Both the position numbers and the translations under genes were made by a program. A stretch of 64,000 bases of DNA from Pseudomonas faucium (lineage in GTDB: Bacteria; Pseudomonadota; Gammaproteobacteria; Pseudomonadales; Pseudomonadaceae): NCBI RefSeq assembly GCF_021602585.1, contig NZ_BQIP01000010.1, positions 124,001-188,000 of the forward strand, in the 5' to 3' direction. The notes under the pieces were generated by a model. The model worked only from the letters and a program-made list of their open reading frames with translations, made no database searches and was not told the origin of the DNA. Positions within the stretch are counted from its first letter, which is position 1, and each line of letters starts with the position of its first letter. Positions 8,706-18,873 of this stretch are shown here, piece after piece.

Positions 8706-10800
8706 GAGTTGCTGTGGAAGTACTTGATGCCCGCGCCGTTGTTGACCACGTTGTCGAAGCTGTTGCCCAGGTTGGTGACGGTATTGCCCAGGTTGGTCAC
8801 CGTGCTGCCAATCCCCCCCACGGTAGTGTCCAGGCCGGACATCGTCAGGCCCAGGTCATCGACGGCCTGGTTGGTGGCAAACAGCTGGCTGCCGTTGACC
8901 GCATCGGTGCTGGCCGCGCTCAGCTGGCCAGCCGCGACATTGGTCACCTGCCGCTCGGCGCCCACGCTGCCGACGCTGAGCACACCGGTCGGTGCCGCGC
9001 CGGCAAAGGTGTAGGCCGTGCCGTTCAGCGAGCCACCCGCTACTGCGACCGCCGCAGCCGTGGTAGCGCCACTGCCGATGGCCACGGAGTTGGCATCGCT
9101 GGCCGTGGCACCATTGCCCAAAGCGACGCTATTGGCCGCCGTGGCGCTTGCAACCGGCCCCATGGCTACGCTGTCGGCGCCGGTGGCGCTGCTGTCGGCC
9201 AGGGTCGAGTTGCTGTGGAAGTATTTGATACCGGCGCCGTTGTTGACCACGTCGTCGAAGCTGTTGCCCAGGTTGGTGACCGTGGTTCCAAGGTTGGTCA
9301 CGGTGGTACCCAGGTTGGTCACCGTATTGCCAAGGTTAGTCACCGTCGAACCGATCCCACCCAAAGTGGTGTCCATGCCGGAGACCGCCAAGCCCAGATC
9401 GTCGACTGCCCGATTGGTGGCAAACAGCTGGCTACCGTTGACCCCATCGGTGCTGGTAGCGCTCAGCTGGCCAGCCGCGACATTGGTCAACTGCCGCTCG
9501 GCTCCCACGCTGCCGACACTGAGCACACCGGTCGGCGCTGCGCCGGCAAAAGTGTAAGCCGTGCCATTGACCAGGCCACCCGCCACCGCGACTGCCGCGG
9601 ACGTGGTGGCACCGCTGCCGAGGGCCACGGAGTTGGCATCACTGGCCGTGGCACCATTGCCCAAGGCGACGCTATTGACCGCCGTGGCGCTGGCAACCGG
9701 CCCCATGGCAACGCTGTCGGTGCCTGTGGCACTGCTGTCGGCCAGGGTCGAGTTGCTGTGGAAGTATTTGATACCGGCGCCGTTGTTGACCACGTCGTCG
9801 AAGCTGTTGCCCAGGTTGGTGACCGTGGTGCCCAGGTTGGTCACTGTCGAACCCAGATTGGTCACCGTCGTACCGAGGCCACTTACCGTGGTGTCCAGAC
9901 CCGTGACTGTCGCCCCCAGGTCATCGACAGCCTGGTTGGTGGCGAACAGCTGGCTGCCGTTGATGGCATCGGTGCTGGCTGCGCTCAACTGGCCGGCCGC
10001 GACATTGGTCACCTGCCGCTCGGCGCCCACGTTGCCGACGCTGAGCACACCGGTCGGTGCGGCGCCGGCAAAGGTGTAGGCCGTGCCATTGACCGAGCCT
10101 CCCGCCACTGCGACTGCCGCAGACGTGGTGGCGCCGCTGCCGAGGGCCACGGAGTTGGCATCACCGGCCGTGGCGCCGTTGCCCAACGCAACGCTATTGG
10201 CCGCCGTGGCGCTGGCAACCGGCCCAATGGCTACACTGTCGGCGCCGGTGGCATCGCTGTCGGCCAAGGTCGAGTTGCTGTGGAAGTACTTGATACCAGC
10301 GCCGTTGTTGACCACGTTGTTGAAGCTGGTGCCCAGGTTGGTGACCGTGGTCCCGAGGTTGGTAACTGTCGTGCCCAGGTTGGTCACCGTCGAGCCAATG
10401 CCGGTGACCGTTGCACCCAGGGTATTGACAGCCTGGTTGGTGGCAAACAGCTGGCTGCCGTTGATGGCATCGGTACTGGCAGCACTCAACTGGCCGGCCG
10501 CGACGTTGATCACCTGCCGCTCGGCGCCTGCAATCCCCATGCTCACCACACCCGTTGGGGTGGCACCGGCGAACGTGAATGGGGTGCCATTGACGGTGCC
10601 GCCAGCGACGGCGACCGCCGCTCTGGTCGTTGCACCGTTGCCCAGAGCAACAGAGTTGACAGTACTTGCAGTGGCCCCATCGCCCAGGGCAAGACCAAAG
10701 TTGGCAGTGCCCCTGGCGCCCCGGCCGAGGGCGATGGCAGAAGTGGCGCTGACGTTGCTCTGCCCACCGATAGCGATACCATCGACGCCGCTGGCGCTCG
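8706..10800 (-). repeat. long tandem repeats of the adhesin, about 500-540 bp each
   Basis: The marker gagttgctgtggaagta occurs at 8706, 9207, 9750 and 10272, so successive units are 501, 543 and 522 bases long. All are multiples of three and differ from each other by exact multiples of 21 bases, the length of one coiled-coil heptad (TVTNLGT). Each unit encodes the block KYFHSNST, a short head, a neck and a coiled coil. A diverged partial copy lies near 8271. Confidence 0.9.
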
Positions 10801-11320
10801 CTGCTGCTACGCCGTTGCGGCCGATTGACAGCGCGCCCGCTGCCGCTGCACTCGCACCATCCCCCAATGCGGTGGCATTGGCCGCAGTCACGCGGCTGTT
10901 CTGCCCGAGCGCTACCGAAGCCACCGAGTTGATGTCGGCGCTTGCGTTCTGCCCGAGCGCAGTTGACCCATCGGCGAGCGCCTTGCTTTGCCGGCCTATC
11001 GCGACCGAGTTCACCCCTGTCGAGTTGGCCGCATCACCAATGGCGACACCGAAGTTGGAAGCCGTCGCCCCGCTGCCAGCACCAATTGCAATTGAAAATG
11101 CCCCGCAGGTAGTAGTACCGGCAGATCCATCGCCGATCTGACCCAATTCCATACATGTACCGGCCAATGCCGATTGCGTAGTACCCGCCAAGGCAACCAA
11201 CACAGGAAGCATTATTAATCTAGATAAACTCACGCGTTTACGCGCCACTAACTCCGACACCGCCACCCAGGTTTGGGAAGCCACGTTCCAAATAACTGCA
11301 TATGTCTTGTTCATCAATAG

Positions 11321-11697
11321 CACTCCTGTGAAGTTTTATACCTGCGCACAGCACGTCCGTGGCTTGAATACCTTCTAACTATTTGATCCGGCCCAGCGGG
11401 CCGGCCGGGCGGGCGTGCCGTAGGCGGCTACGCGGCGGCTAGAAGGCTGAAACAGGCCTTTGATGAGTCGAGCAATTGAAGTGTCGGGCGAGGTTCATGT
11501 CACCGATGGAAAACGCGCTTTAACGAAACGTAAACTTAACGACATATTTCTTGTAATTAATTAAAAGCTTGGCTGATTTCGATTATTTTTAATAAGTAGA
11601 CTTTAAAGTCGCTCAGGCCAAAAAAGGCCCGCTGCAGAGAAGGGAGGCATTCATGGATGACTGTGCAGCGTCTGCACGGGTGACGATCGGCAAAACG
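11321..11697. other. gene-free AT-rich region upstream of the adhesin
   Basis: No coding region is credible here. Positions 11520-11610 are strikingly AT-rich for this genome (for example around ttgtaattaattaaaagc), as expected for an MvaT/MvaU (H-NS type) bound promoter of an acquired surface gene. A GC-rich patch at 11390-11445 shows no clear hairpin with a T-run. The adhesin promoter should lie in this stretch, but I could not choose one. Confidence 0.4.
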
Positions 11698-11731
11698 AAA
11701 AAGCCCGCCACCGTTTCCGGTAGCGGGCTTT
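11698..11731 (-). terminator. intrinsic terminator after tRNA-Lys
   Basis: On the minus strand AAGCCCGC..CCGGAAACGG..GCGGGCTT followed by TTT forms a stem with a GAAA-type loop and a U-tract about 14 bases after the tRNA 3' end. Confidence 0.8.
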
Positions 11732-11744
11732 GACTTACTGCGTA

Positions 11745-11820
11745 TGGTGGGTCGTGTAGGATTCGAACCTACGACCAATTGGTTAAAAGCCAACTGCTCT
11801 ACCAACTGAGCTAACGACCC
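11745..11820 (-). tRNA. tRNA-Lys (anticodon TTT)
   Basis: The minus strand reads GGGTCGTTAGCTCAGTTGG to CACGACCCACCA, 76 bases including an encoded CCA. The acceptor arms GGGTCGT/ACGACCC pair, the D-arm AGCTCAGTTGGTAGAGC and T-arm GTTCGAATCC are intact, and the anticodon loop CTTTTAA gives UUU, lysine. A terminator follows immediately. The gene sits between the adhesin locus and core genes, a typical insertion boundary, though no duplicated tRNA end was found. Confidence 0.97.
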
Positions 11821-11881
11821 GTTGTATGGCGCGTATAATACTGATTTCTAACGGGAAATCAACACCCCATCGTAAAATTTT

Positions 11882-12556
11882 TCAAAAATATCGGGTTGGG
11901 TCTGCTACACCGGCGGCCTTGAAGCCGTCGGCGCGCAGGCGGCAGCTGTCGCACTTGCCACAGGCACGGCCTTCATCGTCGGCCTGGTAGCAGGAAACGG
12001 TCAGGCTGTAGTCGACACCCCGGGCCATGCCCGCCTGCACGATCTGCGCCTTGCTCAGGTTCTGCAGCGGCGCCTGGATGCTAAAGCCCTGCCCTTCGAC
12101 GCCGGCCTTGGTGGCCAGGTTGGCCATGCGCTCGAACGCTTCGACGAACTCCGGGCGGCAATCCGGGTAGCCGGAGTAGTCCACGGCGTTGACACCGATG
12201 AAGATGTCGCGCGCTTGCAGCACTTCAGCCCAGCCCAAGGCCAGGGACAGGAACACGGTATTGCGAGCCGGCACGTAAGTGACCGGAATACCCTCGCCGG
12301 GAGCTTCCGGCACGTCGATGCTGGTGTCGGTCAGGGCCGAGCCACCGATACCATCGAGGTTCAGGCCAATCACCTTGTGCTCGACCACGCCCAGGTCGCG
12401 GGCGACACGGGCGGCGGCGTTGAGCTCGGCCCGGTGGCGCTGGCCGTAGTCGAAGCTCATGGTGTAGCAGCTGTAGCCTTCGGCCTTGGCCATGGCTACC
12501 ACGGTGGCCGAGTCGAGGCCGCCAGACAGCAGGATTACCGCGCGTTTTTCAGTCAT
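11882..12556 (-). CDS. queC: 7-cyano-7-deazaguanine synthase QueC
   Basis: A 224-residue cytoplasmic enzyme that converts 7-carboxy-7-deazaguanine to preQ0, using ATP and ammonia, in queuosine biosynthesis. The N-terminal ATP-pyrophosphatase (PP-loop) motif [10 protein letters not shown] is at about residues 8-17. Four C-terminal cysteines (189, 199, 202, 205; CGKCDSC) form the zinc site of the family. Length is normal for QueC. It starts 16 bases after queE on the same strand, so the two form an operon catalysing consecutive steps. Confidence 0.96.
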   Translation of the reverse strand: MTEKRAVILLSGGLDSATVVAMAKAEGYSCYTMSFDYGQRHRAELNAAARVARDLGVVEHKVIGLNLDGIGGSALTDTSIDVPEAPGEGIPVTYVPARNTVFLSLALGWAEVLQARDIFIGVNAVDYSGYPDCRPEFVEAFERMANLATKAGVEGQGFSIQAPLQNLSKAQIVQAGMARGVDYSLTVSCYQADDEGRACGKCDSCRLRADGFKAAGVADPTRYF

Positions 12557-12572
12557 GTGCTCTTACTCTCAA

Positions 12573-13220
12573 TCAGCGTCCGGGTTCGTCGTTCCACAGC
12601 AGCTTGTGCAGCTGCAGCTGGAAGCGTACGGGGAGGTTGTCGGCTACGATCCAGTCGGCCAGGTCGCTGGCCTTCACCTGGTGATGGCTGGGCGAGAACA
12701 GCACCTCGCCCGCACGCTCGGCGAGGTTGTACTGGATCAGCTTGGACACTGCCCAGTCATAGTCCTCGCGCGAACAGATGACGAACTTGACCTGGTCGTT
12801 GCGGGTCAGGTGCTCGATGTTCTCGTACAGATTGCGATGGGATTCTTCGGAGCCTGGGGTCTTGAGGTCGACCACGCGGCTGACGCGCACGTCGGTTGCC
12901 GAGATATCCAGGGCGCCGCTGGTTTCCAGCGAAACCTCGTAGCCGGCATCGCACAGGCGCTGCAGCAGCGGCAAGGCATTCGGCTGGGCCAAAGGCTCGC
13001 CACCGGTGACGCAGACATAGCGCGGCTTGAAGCCCGCCACCTGCTCCAGGATCGAGTCGAGGGTGCGCACGGTGCCGCCACTGAAGGCGTAGGCACTGTC
13101 GCAGTACTGGCAGCGCAGGGGGCAACCGGTCAGGCGCACGAATACCGTGGGCAGCCCAGCCGTTCGTGTTTCACCCTGCAACGAGTAAAAGACTTCGGTG
13201 ATGCGTAATGTGTCTTGCAT
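12573..13220 (-). CDS. queE: 7-carboxy-7-deazaguanine synthase QueE (radical SAM)
   Basis: A 215-residue radical SAM enzyme that makes 7-carboxy-7-deazaguanine from 6-carboxytetrahydropterin. Cysteines 33, 37 and 40 (GCPLRCQYC) give the CX3CX2C cluster motif, preceded by the family-typical YSLQGE and followed by GGEPLAQP. I use the ATG at 13218-13220 (MQDTLRITE); an in-frame GTG nine bases upstream is possible, and neither has a strong ribosome site. It is first gene of the queE-queC operon and lies downstream of the terminator that closes the tol-pal operon. Confidence 0.95.
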   Translation of the reverse strand: MQDTLRITEVFYSLQGETRTAGLPTVFVRLTGCPLRCQYCDSAYAFSGGTVRTLDSILEQVAGFKPRYVCVTGGEPLAQPNALPLLQRLCDAGYEVSLETSGALDISATDVRVSRVVDLKTPGSEESHRNLYENIEHLTRNDQVKFVICSREDYDWAVSKLIQYNLAERAGEVLFSPSHHQVKASDLADWIVADNLPVRFQLQLHKLLWNDEPGR

Positions 13221-13337
13221 GATCGCCACGGGCGTGACAGCTAAACAGGCTGTCCGCCTCCGTCAGGCACTGCAGCGGACTCGACAAGGCGTTATCCGCA
13301 GCAGCGTGTTTAGGAAAAAAGGGCACTGATTCTAACG

Positions 13338-13367
13338 AAAAAACCCGCGGCGAGCGCGGGTTTCTTT
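13338..13367 (-). terminator. intrinsic terminator of the tol-pal-cpoB operon
   Basis: On the minus strand AAACCCGCGCTCGCCGCGGGTTT is followed by a run of Ts, about 15 bases after the cpoB stop. Confidence 0.85.
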
Positions 13368-13380
13368 CCAACGGTACAGC

Positions 13381-14196
13381 TCAGAGCTTCTGCAGGTCGC
13401 GTTGCGCCAGTTGCGCGGCAGAGGTGCCGGGGTACTGGGTGATGACTTGCTGCAGGATACCCTTGACCTTGTCGGTGTGGCCCATGCGGCGCTCGACGTC
13501 GGCCAGCTTGTACAGGGAGTCCGGTACCTTGCTGTGCTTGGGGTACTTCTGGCTGACCTGGGCGAACGCCTGGCTGGCACCTTGCAGGTCACCCTTGGCC
13601 AGGTTCACCTCACCCAGCCAGTACTGGGCATTGCCGGCGTACTGGCTGTTCGGGTACTTGCGCAGGAAGGCATTGAACGCCTGGCTGGCCTTGTCGAAGT
13701 CCTTCTGCTTGATCAGGTCGAAAGCCGCGTCGTAGTAGAGCTTCTCTTTCGCCGGATCGCCCGGCTCGCTGTTGGCGGCCGGTTGTTGTGCAGCAGCGCC
13801 TGCGGCGCCGGCTGCGGCACCGGCGGCAGCATCGGGAGCTGCACCGGTGGAGGAATTATCGGGGGTCGCGGCAGGCGCGCCACCACTGTTGATGCGACGG
13901 TCCAGATCCTGGTAACGCTCCAGGTTCTCCTGCTTCATGCGGGCGACATCGTTCTGCAACTCTTCGATGATGCCTTGCTGGCGGGAAATCTGATCCTGCA
14001 TCTGTTGCAGCTGCATGAACAGCTGGCCCTGTGCCGAGGCAGGGGTCGAAGCCCCTGCCCCGGCATAGGCGCCGCTCGTGCCATAACCCGAAGGTGGGTA
14101 AGCACCTCCGTTGTCATCTACTACAGGAACCGCAGCCCACGCTGAAAGCGGAAGGCTGAGTGCGAGGACGGTTACAGCACGACGGCACATACGCAT
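13381..14196 (-). CDS. cpoB: cell division coordinator CpoB (YbgF)
   Basis: A 271-residue periplasmic protein that links peptidoglycan synthesis (PBP1B) with Tol-Pal driven outer-membrane constriction. It has a signal peptide ending SAWA, an N-terminal coiled coil for trimerisation at about residues 55-100 (QQMQDQISRQQGIIEELQ), an Ala/Gly/Gln-rich linker, and C-terminal TPR repeats from about 145 (FDLIKQKDFDKASQAFNAFL). It is the last gene of the tol operon, six bases after pal, and is followed by a terminator. Confidence 0.94.
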   Translation of the reverse strand: MRMCRRAVTVLALSLPLSAWAAVPVVDDNGGAYPPSGYGTSGAYAGAGASTPASAQGQLFMQLQQMQDQISRQQGIIEELQNDVARMKQENLERYQDLDRRINSGGAPAATPDNSSTGAAPDAAAGAAAGAAGAAAQQPAANSEPGDPAKEKLYYDAAFDLIKQKDFDKASQAFNAFLRKYPNSQYAGNAQYWLGEVNLAKGDLQGASQAFAQVSQKYPKHSKVPDSLYKLADVERRMGHTDKVKGILQQVITQYPGTSAAQLAQRDLQKL

Positions 14197-14202
14197 GAGA
14201 AC

Positions 14203-14700
14203 TTACTTACGCAGTTCTACGCGACGGTTTTGAGCCCAGGACTGCTCGTCGTTGCCGGTAGCAACTGGACGCTCTTCGCCGTAGGAAACCAGTTCCAGCT
14301 GAGCAGGGGAAACGCCCTGCAGAACCAGGTAGCGCTGAACGGCCTTGGCACGACGCTCACCCAGAGCCATGTTGTACTCGCGGGTGCCGCGCTCGTCGGT
14401 GTTGCCTTCCAGAACAACGCGGTTGCCGTTGGCTTTCAGGTCCTTGGCGTGAACGTCCAGAGCGCGCATGGCTTCTGGCTTCAGGTCCGAGCTGTCGTAT
14501 TCGAAGTAGAAGGTGGTGATTGCGCGCAGAGCTGCTTCTTCGCTCAGGGAGCCGTCAACAGCACCGGTGTTGGCGCCGTAACCAGCGTTCGGATCAACAG
14601 CGCCTTCACCAGCGTTGTCACCGCCTTTCGAGGAGCAACCTACAGCTACGGCCATGGCCAGAGCCAGCGCAGCAAATTTACCAAACTTCAGCATTTCCAT
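14203..14700 (-). CDS. pal: peptidoglycan-associated lipoprotein Pal (OprL)
   Basis: A 165-residue outer-membrane lipoprotein that binds peptidoglycan and TolB. The lipobox AVGC places the lipidated Cys at residue 22. The C-terminal OmpA-like domain carries the meso-diaminopimelate-binding pattern around [19 protein letters not shown]. The start at 14700 is chosen because AGGAG lies seven bases upstream. In Pseudomonas this protein is called OprL and begins MEMLKFGKF, as here. It lies between tolB and cpoB. Confidence 0.97.
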   Translation of the reverse strand: MEMLKFGKFAALALAMAVAVGCSSKGGDNAGEGAVDPNAGYGANTGAVDGSLSEEAALRAITTFYFEYDSSDLKPEAMRALDVHAKDLKANGNRVVLEGNTDERGTREYNMALGERRAKAVQRYLVLQGVSPAQLELVSYGEERPVATGNDEQSWAQNRRVELRK

Positions 14701-14753
14701 CGTGAAACTCCTAATGAAACCCCAGTGTGTTAAGCAAAAGTATTACGCCGCAA

Positions 14754-16055
14754 TCAGTTCAGGTAAGGGGACCAGGACGGTTCTCTGACTTCGCCTTGAG
14801 CGGTAGGAAGTGGGAGCCTCACGCGGCCATTAAGCGACACGAGCATCAAGACTCCCCGGCCCTGCTGGCGGGTGGCGTAGATTAGCATGGTGCCGTTTGG
14901 CGCAACAGTGGGAGACTCATCAAGACTTGTTTCAGACAGAATCTTTACACTTCCGCGCTGCAAGTCTTGTGCCGCCACTTTGAAGTTGGTGAAACCCTGC
15001 TGGCGATGGATCATCACCAGGGTCTTTTCATCCGCCGAAAGTTTCGGGTTGGCGTTGTAGTTGCCCACGAACGTCACGCGCTCGGCGCCACCACCGCTGA
15101 CCGACTGTTTGTAGATCTGCGGCTTGCCGCCACGGTCGGAGGTGAAGTACAGGGTGTTGCCATCCTTGCCCCAGAACGGCTCGGTATTGATACCGGGGCC
15201 GGCGGTGACACGGCTGATCTGGCGCGAAGCCACGTTCATCACGTAGATGTCCGGGTTGCCGTCCTTGGACAGCACGAACGCCAGGCGCGAACCATCAGGC
15301 GACCAGGCCGGCGCACCGTTCAGGCCCTCGAAGTTGGTGACCTGCTCGCGGCGACCGGTATCGATGTGCTGGATGAAGATGCGTGGGCGCTTCTGCTCGA
15401 ACGAGACGTAGGCGATACGCTTGCCATCCGGGGCGAAACGCGGCGACAGGATCGGCTCGCGCGACTGCAGCAGGGTCACTGCACGGGCACCGTCGTAGTC
15501 CGAACGCTGCAGGGTGTAGCGGGTGTTGTTGGTCGAGAAGCGCTCGGCGGTCACGTACAGCATGCGGGTGGAGAACGCACCCTTGATGCCGGTGAGCTTC
15601 TCGAACGACTGGTCGGCGATGTAGTGCGACATGTCGCGCAGCTGGTCAGCGGTGCCCGCGACGCTACCGGTCAGCACTTGCTGCTCGGTGGCGACGTTGA
15701 ACAGCGCGTACTGCACCTGCAGGCGGCCGCCCGACGGCACGATGCTGCCGACCATCACGTACTGGGCACCGAGGGCTTTCCAGTCACGGAAGATGACTTC
15801 GCTGGCCTGGGTCGGCTGGCTGATCATGTTCTGGCGCGGAATCGGCGAATAGTAGCCCGAGTTGCGCAGGTCGTTGCCGATGATGTCGGCCATGTCTTCC
15901 GGCAGTACGCTGCCACCCTGCAGACCGAACGGCACTACCGCGATGGGCGTGGCCCGATCGCTGCCGCTGGTGACCAGGATGTTCTTTTCCTCTGCCATGG
16001 CCATGCCAGCCACGCAGCAGAGCATGACCAGCATTCCTCGAAGGAGTTTAATCAC
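14754..16055 (-). CDS. tolB: Tol-Pal system protein TolB
   Basis: A 433-residue periplasmic protein with a signal peptide cut after GMAMA, an N-terminal alpha/beta domain (about 25-160) and a six-bladed beta-propeller made of PD40-type repeats (for example [35 protein letters not shown]). The propeller binds Pal, and the N-terminus exchanges with TolA to transmit force from the TolQRA motor. The start overlaps the tolA stop by four bases, showing translational coupling. Confidence 0.97.
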   Translation of the reverse strand: MIKLLRGMLVMLCCVAGMAMAEEKNILVTSGSDRATPIAVVPFGLQGGSVLPEDMADIIGNDLRNSGYYSPIPRQNMISQPTQASEVIFRDWKALGAQYVMVGSIVPSGGRLQVQYALFNVATEQQVLTGSVAGTADQLRDMSHYIADQSFEKLTGIKGAFSTRMLYVTAERFSTNNTRYTLQRSDYDGARAVTLLQSREPILSPRFAPDGKRIAYVSFEQKRPRIFIQHIDTGRREQVTNFEGLNGAPAWSPDGSRLAFVLSKDGNPDIYVMNVASRQISRVTAGPGINTEPFWGKDGNTLYFTSDRGGKPQIYKQSVSGGGAERVTFVGNYNANPKLSADEKTLVMIHRQQGFTNFKVAAQDLQRGSVKILSETSLDESPTVAPNGTMLIYATRQQGRGVLMLVSLNGRVRLPLPTAQGEVREPSWSPYLN

Positions 16056-17131
16056 AACGCTAGATCCTCAGGTGTAAATGTCATCTTGAACGAACGATAA
16101 CGATTGAAATCGCTCGGTTTCATACCCTGCATTTCAGTCAGGCGACCAATGTTCTTGACCGCAGCCACCGCCGAACTATCAAACGGACCGTCACCACTGG
16201 AACGGGTCACGCTGACACCGGTGATGGTGCCGTCCGGCAACATGCTTACCTGCAGGGTCACCGTCATGCCCTTGCGCGCGGAAGGCGGTCGTGCCCAGCC
16301 CTCGGCCGCGCGCATGCGGATCAGGTCGTCGAAGTCGCCGGCCACCTGGTCACCTTGCTCGTCAGCCAGGGCCTGCTGCCGTTCGGTGGTGTCGGACAAG
16401 AGCTCGGCCAGGGCCTGGGCTTTCTTGTCTTCCGCCGCCTTGCGGGCCGCTTCCTGTGCCTTTTTCTTCTGGGCGTCTGCAGCGGCCTTTTTCTTGGCCT
16501 CTTCAGCTGCCTTCTTCTTCGCTTCCTCGGCCGCCGCGGCTTTCTTCTTGGCGTCCTCGGCTGCTTTCTTCTTCGCGTCCTCGGCGGCCTTTTTCTTGGC
16601 TTCCTCGGCAGCTTGTTTCTTGGCTTCTTCCTCGGCCTGCTTCTTGGCCTCTTCTTCAGCCTTCTTCTTGGCGATGTCGGCCTGCTGCTTCTCGGCGGCC
16701 TTCTTCGCCTCCTCGGCCTTCTTGGACTCCGCGGCTTTCTTGGCTTCGGCGGCCTTGGCGGCCTCTTCGGCCTTTTTCGCCTCGGCGGCTTCGCGGGCTT
16801 CCTCGGCCTTTTGAGCGGCGTCGGCTTTCTTTTGTTCCGCGGCCTTGACGGCCTCCTGCTCTACCTTCTTCTGCTCCAGCTGCTCGACTTCGGTCTGGCG
16901 CGAGGCGGTTTTCTTCGCCTCCCCGGCAATCTTCTGATTGGTCTGGGTGGTCGCCTGGCTCTTGGACTTGAGCTGGTACAGAGTAGCCTGAACGATCGGC
17001 TTGGAAGGCGGCAGCTCTGGCGTCATGGCAAAACTGACGAACAGCAGCGCGAACACCAGCACATGCAGGCCGATGGCCCAGACACTGGGCCAGAAGTAGC
17101 TTTCCGAGGCGGATGGCTCTCGCTGTTGCAT
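16052..17131 (-). CDS. tolA: Tol-Pal system protein TolA
   Basis: A 359-residue inner-membrane protein spanning the periplasm. It has one TM at about residues 15-37 ([19 protein letters not shown]), a long Ala/Lys/Glu-rich helix at about 65-245 with repeats such as [16 protein letters not shown], and a globular C-terminal domain that binds TolB and, in related species, phage and colicin proteins. The helix repeat is compositionally simple and is expected to vary in length between strains. The gene overlaps tolR at 17131 and tolB at 16052. Confidence 0.95.
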   Translation of the reverse strand: MQQREPSASESYFWPSVWAIGLHVLVFALLFVSFAMTPELPPSKPIVQATLYQLKSKSQATTQTNQKIAGEAKKTASRQTEVEQLEQKKVEQEAVKAAEQKKADAAQKAEEAREAAEAKKAEEAAKAAEAKKAAESKKAEEAKKAAEKQQADIAKKKAEEEAKKQAEEEAKKQAAEEAKKKAAEDAKKKAAEDAKKKAAAAEEAKKKAAEEAKKKAAADAQKKKAQEAARKAAEDKKAQALAELLSDTTERQQALADEQGDQVAGDFDDLIRMRAAEGWARPPSARKGMTVTLQVSMLPDGTITGVSVTRSSGDGPFDSSAVAAVKNIGRLTEMQGMKPSDFNRYRSFKMTFTPEDLAL

Positions 17132-17583
17132 CAGGGCGCCTCGGTAATCAGGCCAACGTTACCGACACCGGCCTTCTGCAACCCGCCCATGGCACCCATG
17201 ACCGCGCCGTAGTCGACAGCCTTGTCGCCACGAATGAAGACCTGGGTCTGCTTGCCCTGGTCGCGACCGGCAGCGATGATCTTGGTCACCGCGCTGGTCA
17301 TATCGGGCAAGGTCATGGCCTTGTCCATCTGTTTGTCGGTATCGACTTCGCTGCCAAGGTTCCAGTAGTAGGTCTTGTCGGCCTTGATCGAAATGGTGAG
17401 GATCTGGACGTTGTTGTCCTGCGGCAAGGCTTCGCTGGAAACCTTGGGCAGGTCGACCTTCACGCCCTGGTTGAGCATGGGGGCCGTCACCATGAAGATG
17501 ACCAGCAGCACCAGCATCACGTCGATGTAGGGCACCACGTTCATCTCGGCGACCGGCTTGCGTTTGTGGCGAACTCGGGCCAT
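17131..17583 (-). CDS. tolR: Tol-Pal system protein TolR
   Basis: A 150-residue ExbD/TolR-type protein with a single N-terminal TM containing the proton-channel aspartate (NVVPYIDVMLVLLVIFMVTA) and a periplasmic domain. With TolQ it forms the proton-driven stator that energises TolA. It lies 14 bases after tolQ and overlaps tolA by one base. Confidence 0.97.
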   Translation of the reverse strand: MARVRHKRKPVAEMNVVPYIDVMLVLLVIFMVTAPMLNQGVKVDLPKVSSEALPQDNNVQILTISIKADKTYYWNLGSEVDTDKQMDKAMTLPDMTSAVTKIIAAGRDQGKQTQVFIRGDKAVDYGAVMGAMGGLQKAGVGNVGLITEAP

Positions 17584-17597
17584 GGGCTTCTACCTGA

Positions 17598-18293
17598 TTA
17601 CTCTTCGCTGGTGTGCACTTTGCGGTGCAGGATCGCCTGGAACTCGTCGGCGAAGGTGTAGTAACGGCCGATCAGCACTTCGCTGCGGGCAGCGAAACGG
17701 TTGTAGGCGATGACCGCAGGGATGGCCGCGAACAGGCCGATGGCGGTGGCGATCAGCGCTTCGGCGATACCCGGTGCAACGGTGGCCAGGGTGGCCTGCT
17801 GGGCGCTGGCCAGGCCGCGGAAGGAGTTCATGATGCCCCAGACGGTACCGAACAGGCCGATGTACGGGCTGGTGGAACCGACGGTGGCCAGGAACGGCAG
17901 GCTTTGCTCGAGTTTTTCTTCCTCGCGCGAGATGGCCACGCGCATGGCACGGCCAACACCTTCCATGACGGCATCAGGGTCGACGCCCGGCTGCTGGCGC
18001 AGGCGCGAGAATTCCTTGAAGCCGGCACGGAAGACCTGCTCCACACCCGAATCCGGGTCCGGGTTGCTGCCTGCCTGACGGTACAGCTTGGACAGGTCGA
18101 TGCCCGACCAGAAGCGTTCCTCGAAGGCATCCAGCGCACGACGACCGGCGCGCAGCATGGTGCTGCGCTGAAAGATCATGATCCATGAAGTGACCGAGGC
18201 GGCCACCAGGGTCAGCATTACCAGCTGTACCACCACGCTGGCATTGCTGACCAGACTCCACATGGAGGTATGGTCGACGACGTTAGCTTCCAC
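17598..18293 (-). CDS. tolQ: Tol-Pal system protein TolQ
   Basis: A 231-residue inner-membrane protein of the ExbB/MotA family with three TM segments: about residues 15-40, 135-160 (PYIGLFGTVWGIMNSFRG) and 170-195 (GIAEALIATAIGLFAAIPAV). It is the pentameric proton channel of the Tol motor. It is adjacent to ybgC (two bases), the usual first gene of the operon. Confidence 0.97.
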   Translation of the reverse strand: MEANVVDHTSMWSLVSNASVVVQLVMLTLVAASVTSWIMIFQRSTMLRAGRRALDAFEERFWSGIDLSKLYRQAGSNPDPDSGVEQVFRAGFKEFSRLRQQPGVDPDAVMEGVGRAMRVAISREEEKLEQSLPFLATVGSTSPYIGLFGTVWGIMNSFRGLASAQQATLATVAPGIAEALIATAIGLFAAIPAVIAYNRFAARSEVLIGRYYTFADEFQAILHRKVHTSEE

Positions 18294-18295
18294 GC

Positions 18296-18748
18296 TTATT
18301 CTCCTGCGTTCGATTGAGTACCCGAGCCGTCTGCCACAAAGGCGTCGCGCAGCTCCGGGGGTATGGCTCGGGGTTTGAAAGTGTCGGCGCGTACGGCGGC
18401 CACCAGGAACTGCCCTTCGCAGAGCAGCGTTTCATCCTTTTCTCGCCAGACCTGCTGCACGAAACGCAGGCTGGCGCGATTGAGTTCAAGTACTTGCGCG
18501 GTCACCCGGAGTTCATCGTCCAGGCGCGCCGGCGCGTGATAGCGCGCTTCGCTGGAGTGGACCACGAACAACAGGTTCTCCCCGGCCAGTTGCTGCTGGG
18601 AAAAGCCCAGGTGCCGCAGCCGCTCGGTACGCGCGCGCTCCATGAATTTCAGGTAGTTGACGTAATACACCACGCCACCGGCATCGGTATCTTCGTAATA
18701 GACGCGACAACGGTGTGCGAAAGGTTCAAGGCCATTTTGCGCGCGCAT
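18296..18748 (-). CDS. ybgC: Tol-Pal-associated acyl-CoA thioesterase YbgC
   Basis: A 150-residue hot-dog-fold thioesterase with the active-site motif [16 protein letters not shown] near residues 17-32. YbgC hydrolyses acyl-CoA (and perhaps acyl-ACP) and is linked to phospholipid metabolism at the inner membrane. It heads the ybgC-tolQRAB-pal-cpoB operon. A promoter upstream (18749-18873) could not be fixed. Confidence 0.95.
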   Translation of the reverse strand: MRAQNGLEPFAHRCRVYYEDTDAGGVVYYVNYLKFMERARTERLRHLGFSQQQLAGENLLFVVHSSEARYHAPARLDDELRVTAQVLELNRASLRFVQQVWREKDETLLCEGQFLVAAVRADTFKPRAIPPELRDAFVADGSGTQSNAGE

Positions 18749-18873
18749 ACTCTAGTGCTTACTCCTCAGCTTGCCAATCCGCTGCGGCAACTGTTTTTCA
18801 ATCATTAATGTCGTATTGCCAGTGCACCCGTGGCATGCCAGCGGTAGGACCACGAAAAGCGGGTTTCGATCTG

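Larger units (their letters stand above)
7161..11314 (-). pseudogene. trimeric autotransporter adhesin (YadA-like), frameshifted
   Basis: The start is the ATG at 11312-11314, with AGGAG eight bases upstream. The protein begins MNKTYAVIWNVASQTWVAVS, an ESPR extended signal peptide, cut after QSALA. A head of 14-residue beta-roll repeats follows (NSVAIGRQSKALADGSTALG), then about four near-identical units of head, neck (QVTNVAAGQLSAASTDAING) and coiled-coil TVTNLGT heptads, then a C-terminal YadA anchor ending YQF. The first frame runs only from 11314 to 8336 (992 residues) and the anchor frame (413 residues open) takes over near 8465. At the junction the usual codons between two CGGCAGC copies are missing, 19 bases compared with sister repeats. 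Restoring 19 bases gives one frame of 1390 residues. Without the anchor the adhesin should not reach the surface, so it is inactive or in an OFF state. Confidence 0.85.

Noticed and set aside
8706-10800. CRISPR-like or satellite array
   Set aside because: The periodicity is 501-543 bases, in frame with an adhesin, with no short repeats and unique spacers; no CRISPR array was seen anywhere in the window.
11882-13230. preQ1 riboswitch ahead of queE-queC
   Set aside because: The 120 bases upstream of queE show no recognisable aptamer core; only the upstream operon terminator is visible.
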